Of a DNA stretch of 6,043 nt, positions 6,039 through 6,043 are shown piece after piece. Under the pieces are notes generated by a model. The model did not search any database. It was given only the letters and a program-made list of their open reading frames with translations, and had not been told where the DNA came from. Every line of letters starts with the position of its first letter. Position 1 is the stretch's first letter. This DNA is from an uncultured Chloroflexaceae bacterium (GTDB lineage Bacteria; Chloroflexota; Chloroflexia; Chloroflexales; Chloroflexaceae): NCBI GenBank assembly GCA_937141995.1, contig CAKZQX010000408.1, forward strand, positions 1-6,043. The letters run 5' to 3'. The translations under genes and the position numbers were made by a program.

Positions 6039-6043
6039 CTCCC

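Noticed and set aside
6008..6043. Possible 3' end of an upstream gene (TGA at 6008-6010 on the minus strand)
   Set aside because: Only about eleven codons are visible and all three frames close quickly, so a coding call cannot be supported.

Overview
The window carries three genes, all on the minus strand, so transcription runs from right to left. In that order they are: a lipoprotein with FlgD-like immunoglobulin folds (4720-5964), a glycogen debranching enzyme of the GlgX type fused to a long N-terminal pentapeptide-repeat domain (1514-4429), and a MacB/FtsX-type ABC transporter permease that runs off the left edge (1-1266). No RNA gene, insertion sequence, CRISPR array or origin was seen. 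The plus-strand open frames are antisense shadows of these genes.

The base composition is moderately GC-rich, with long antisense open frames. The mix of bacterial GH13_11 glycogen metabolism, a lipoprotein signal, a MacB-like permease and extended pentapeptide repeats would suit a filamentous Chloroflexota bacterium of the Chloroflexus/Roseiflexus kind. That assignment is an inference from style and gene content. No rRNA or marker gene confirms it.

Layout, right to left. 5965-6043 holds a strong ribosome binding site and a possible promoter for the lipoprotein gene. 4430-4719 is an AT-rich gap of 290 bases with a four-copy heptamer tandem repeat, further copies of the same motif in both orientations, and a candidate extended -10 promoter for glgX. 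The glgX gene begins with 600 bases of 15-base periodicity that encode forty unbroken pentapeptides. At its 3' end three abutting inverted repeats run from inside the last codons into the gap (1458-1541). The 247-base gap before the permease (1267-1513) also holds a good extended -10 box, a small hairpin, and a pair of diverged direct repeats about 80 bases apart.

The three genes probably do not form one tight operon: the gaps are 290 and 247 bases, each with its own promoter candidate, and the glgX end has terminator-like structure. Functionally, GlgX removes alpha-1,6 branches during glycogen breakdown. The permease and lipoprotein act at the cell envelope, and no direct link to glycogen can be seen. 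The most unusual item is the pentapeptide-GlgX fusion, which suggests that the debranching enzyme is scaffolded, targeted or regulated by a right-handed beta-helix.
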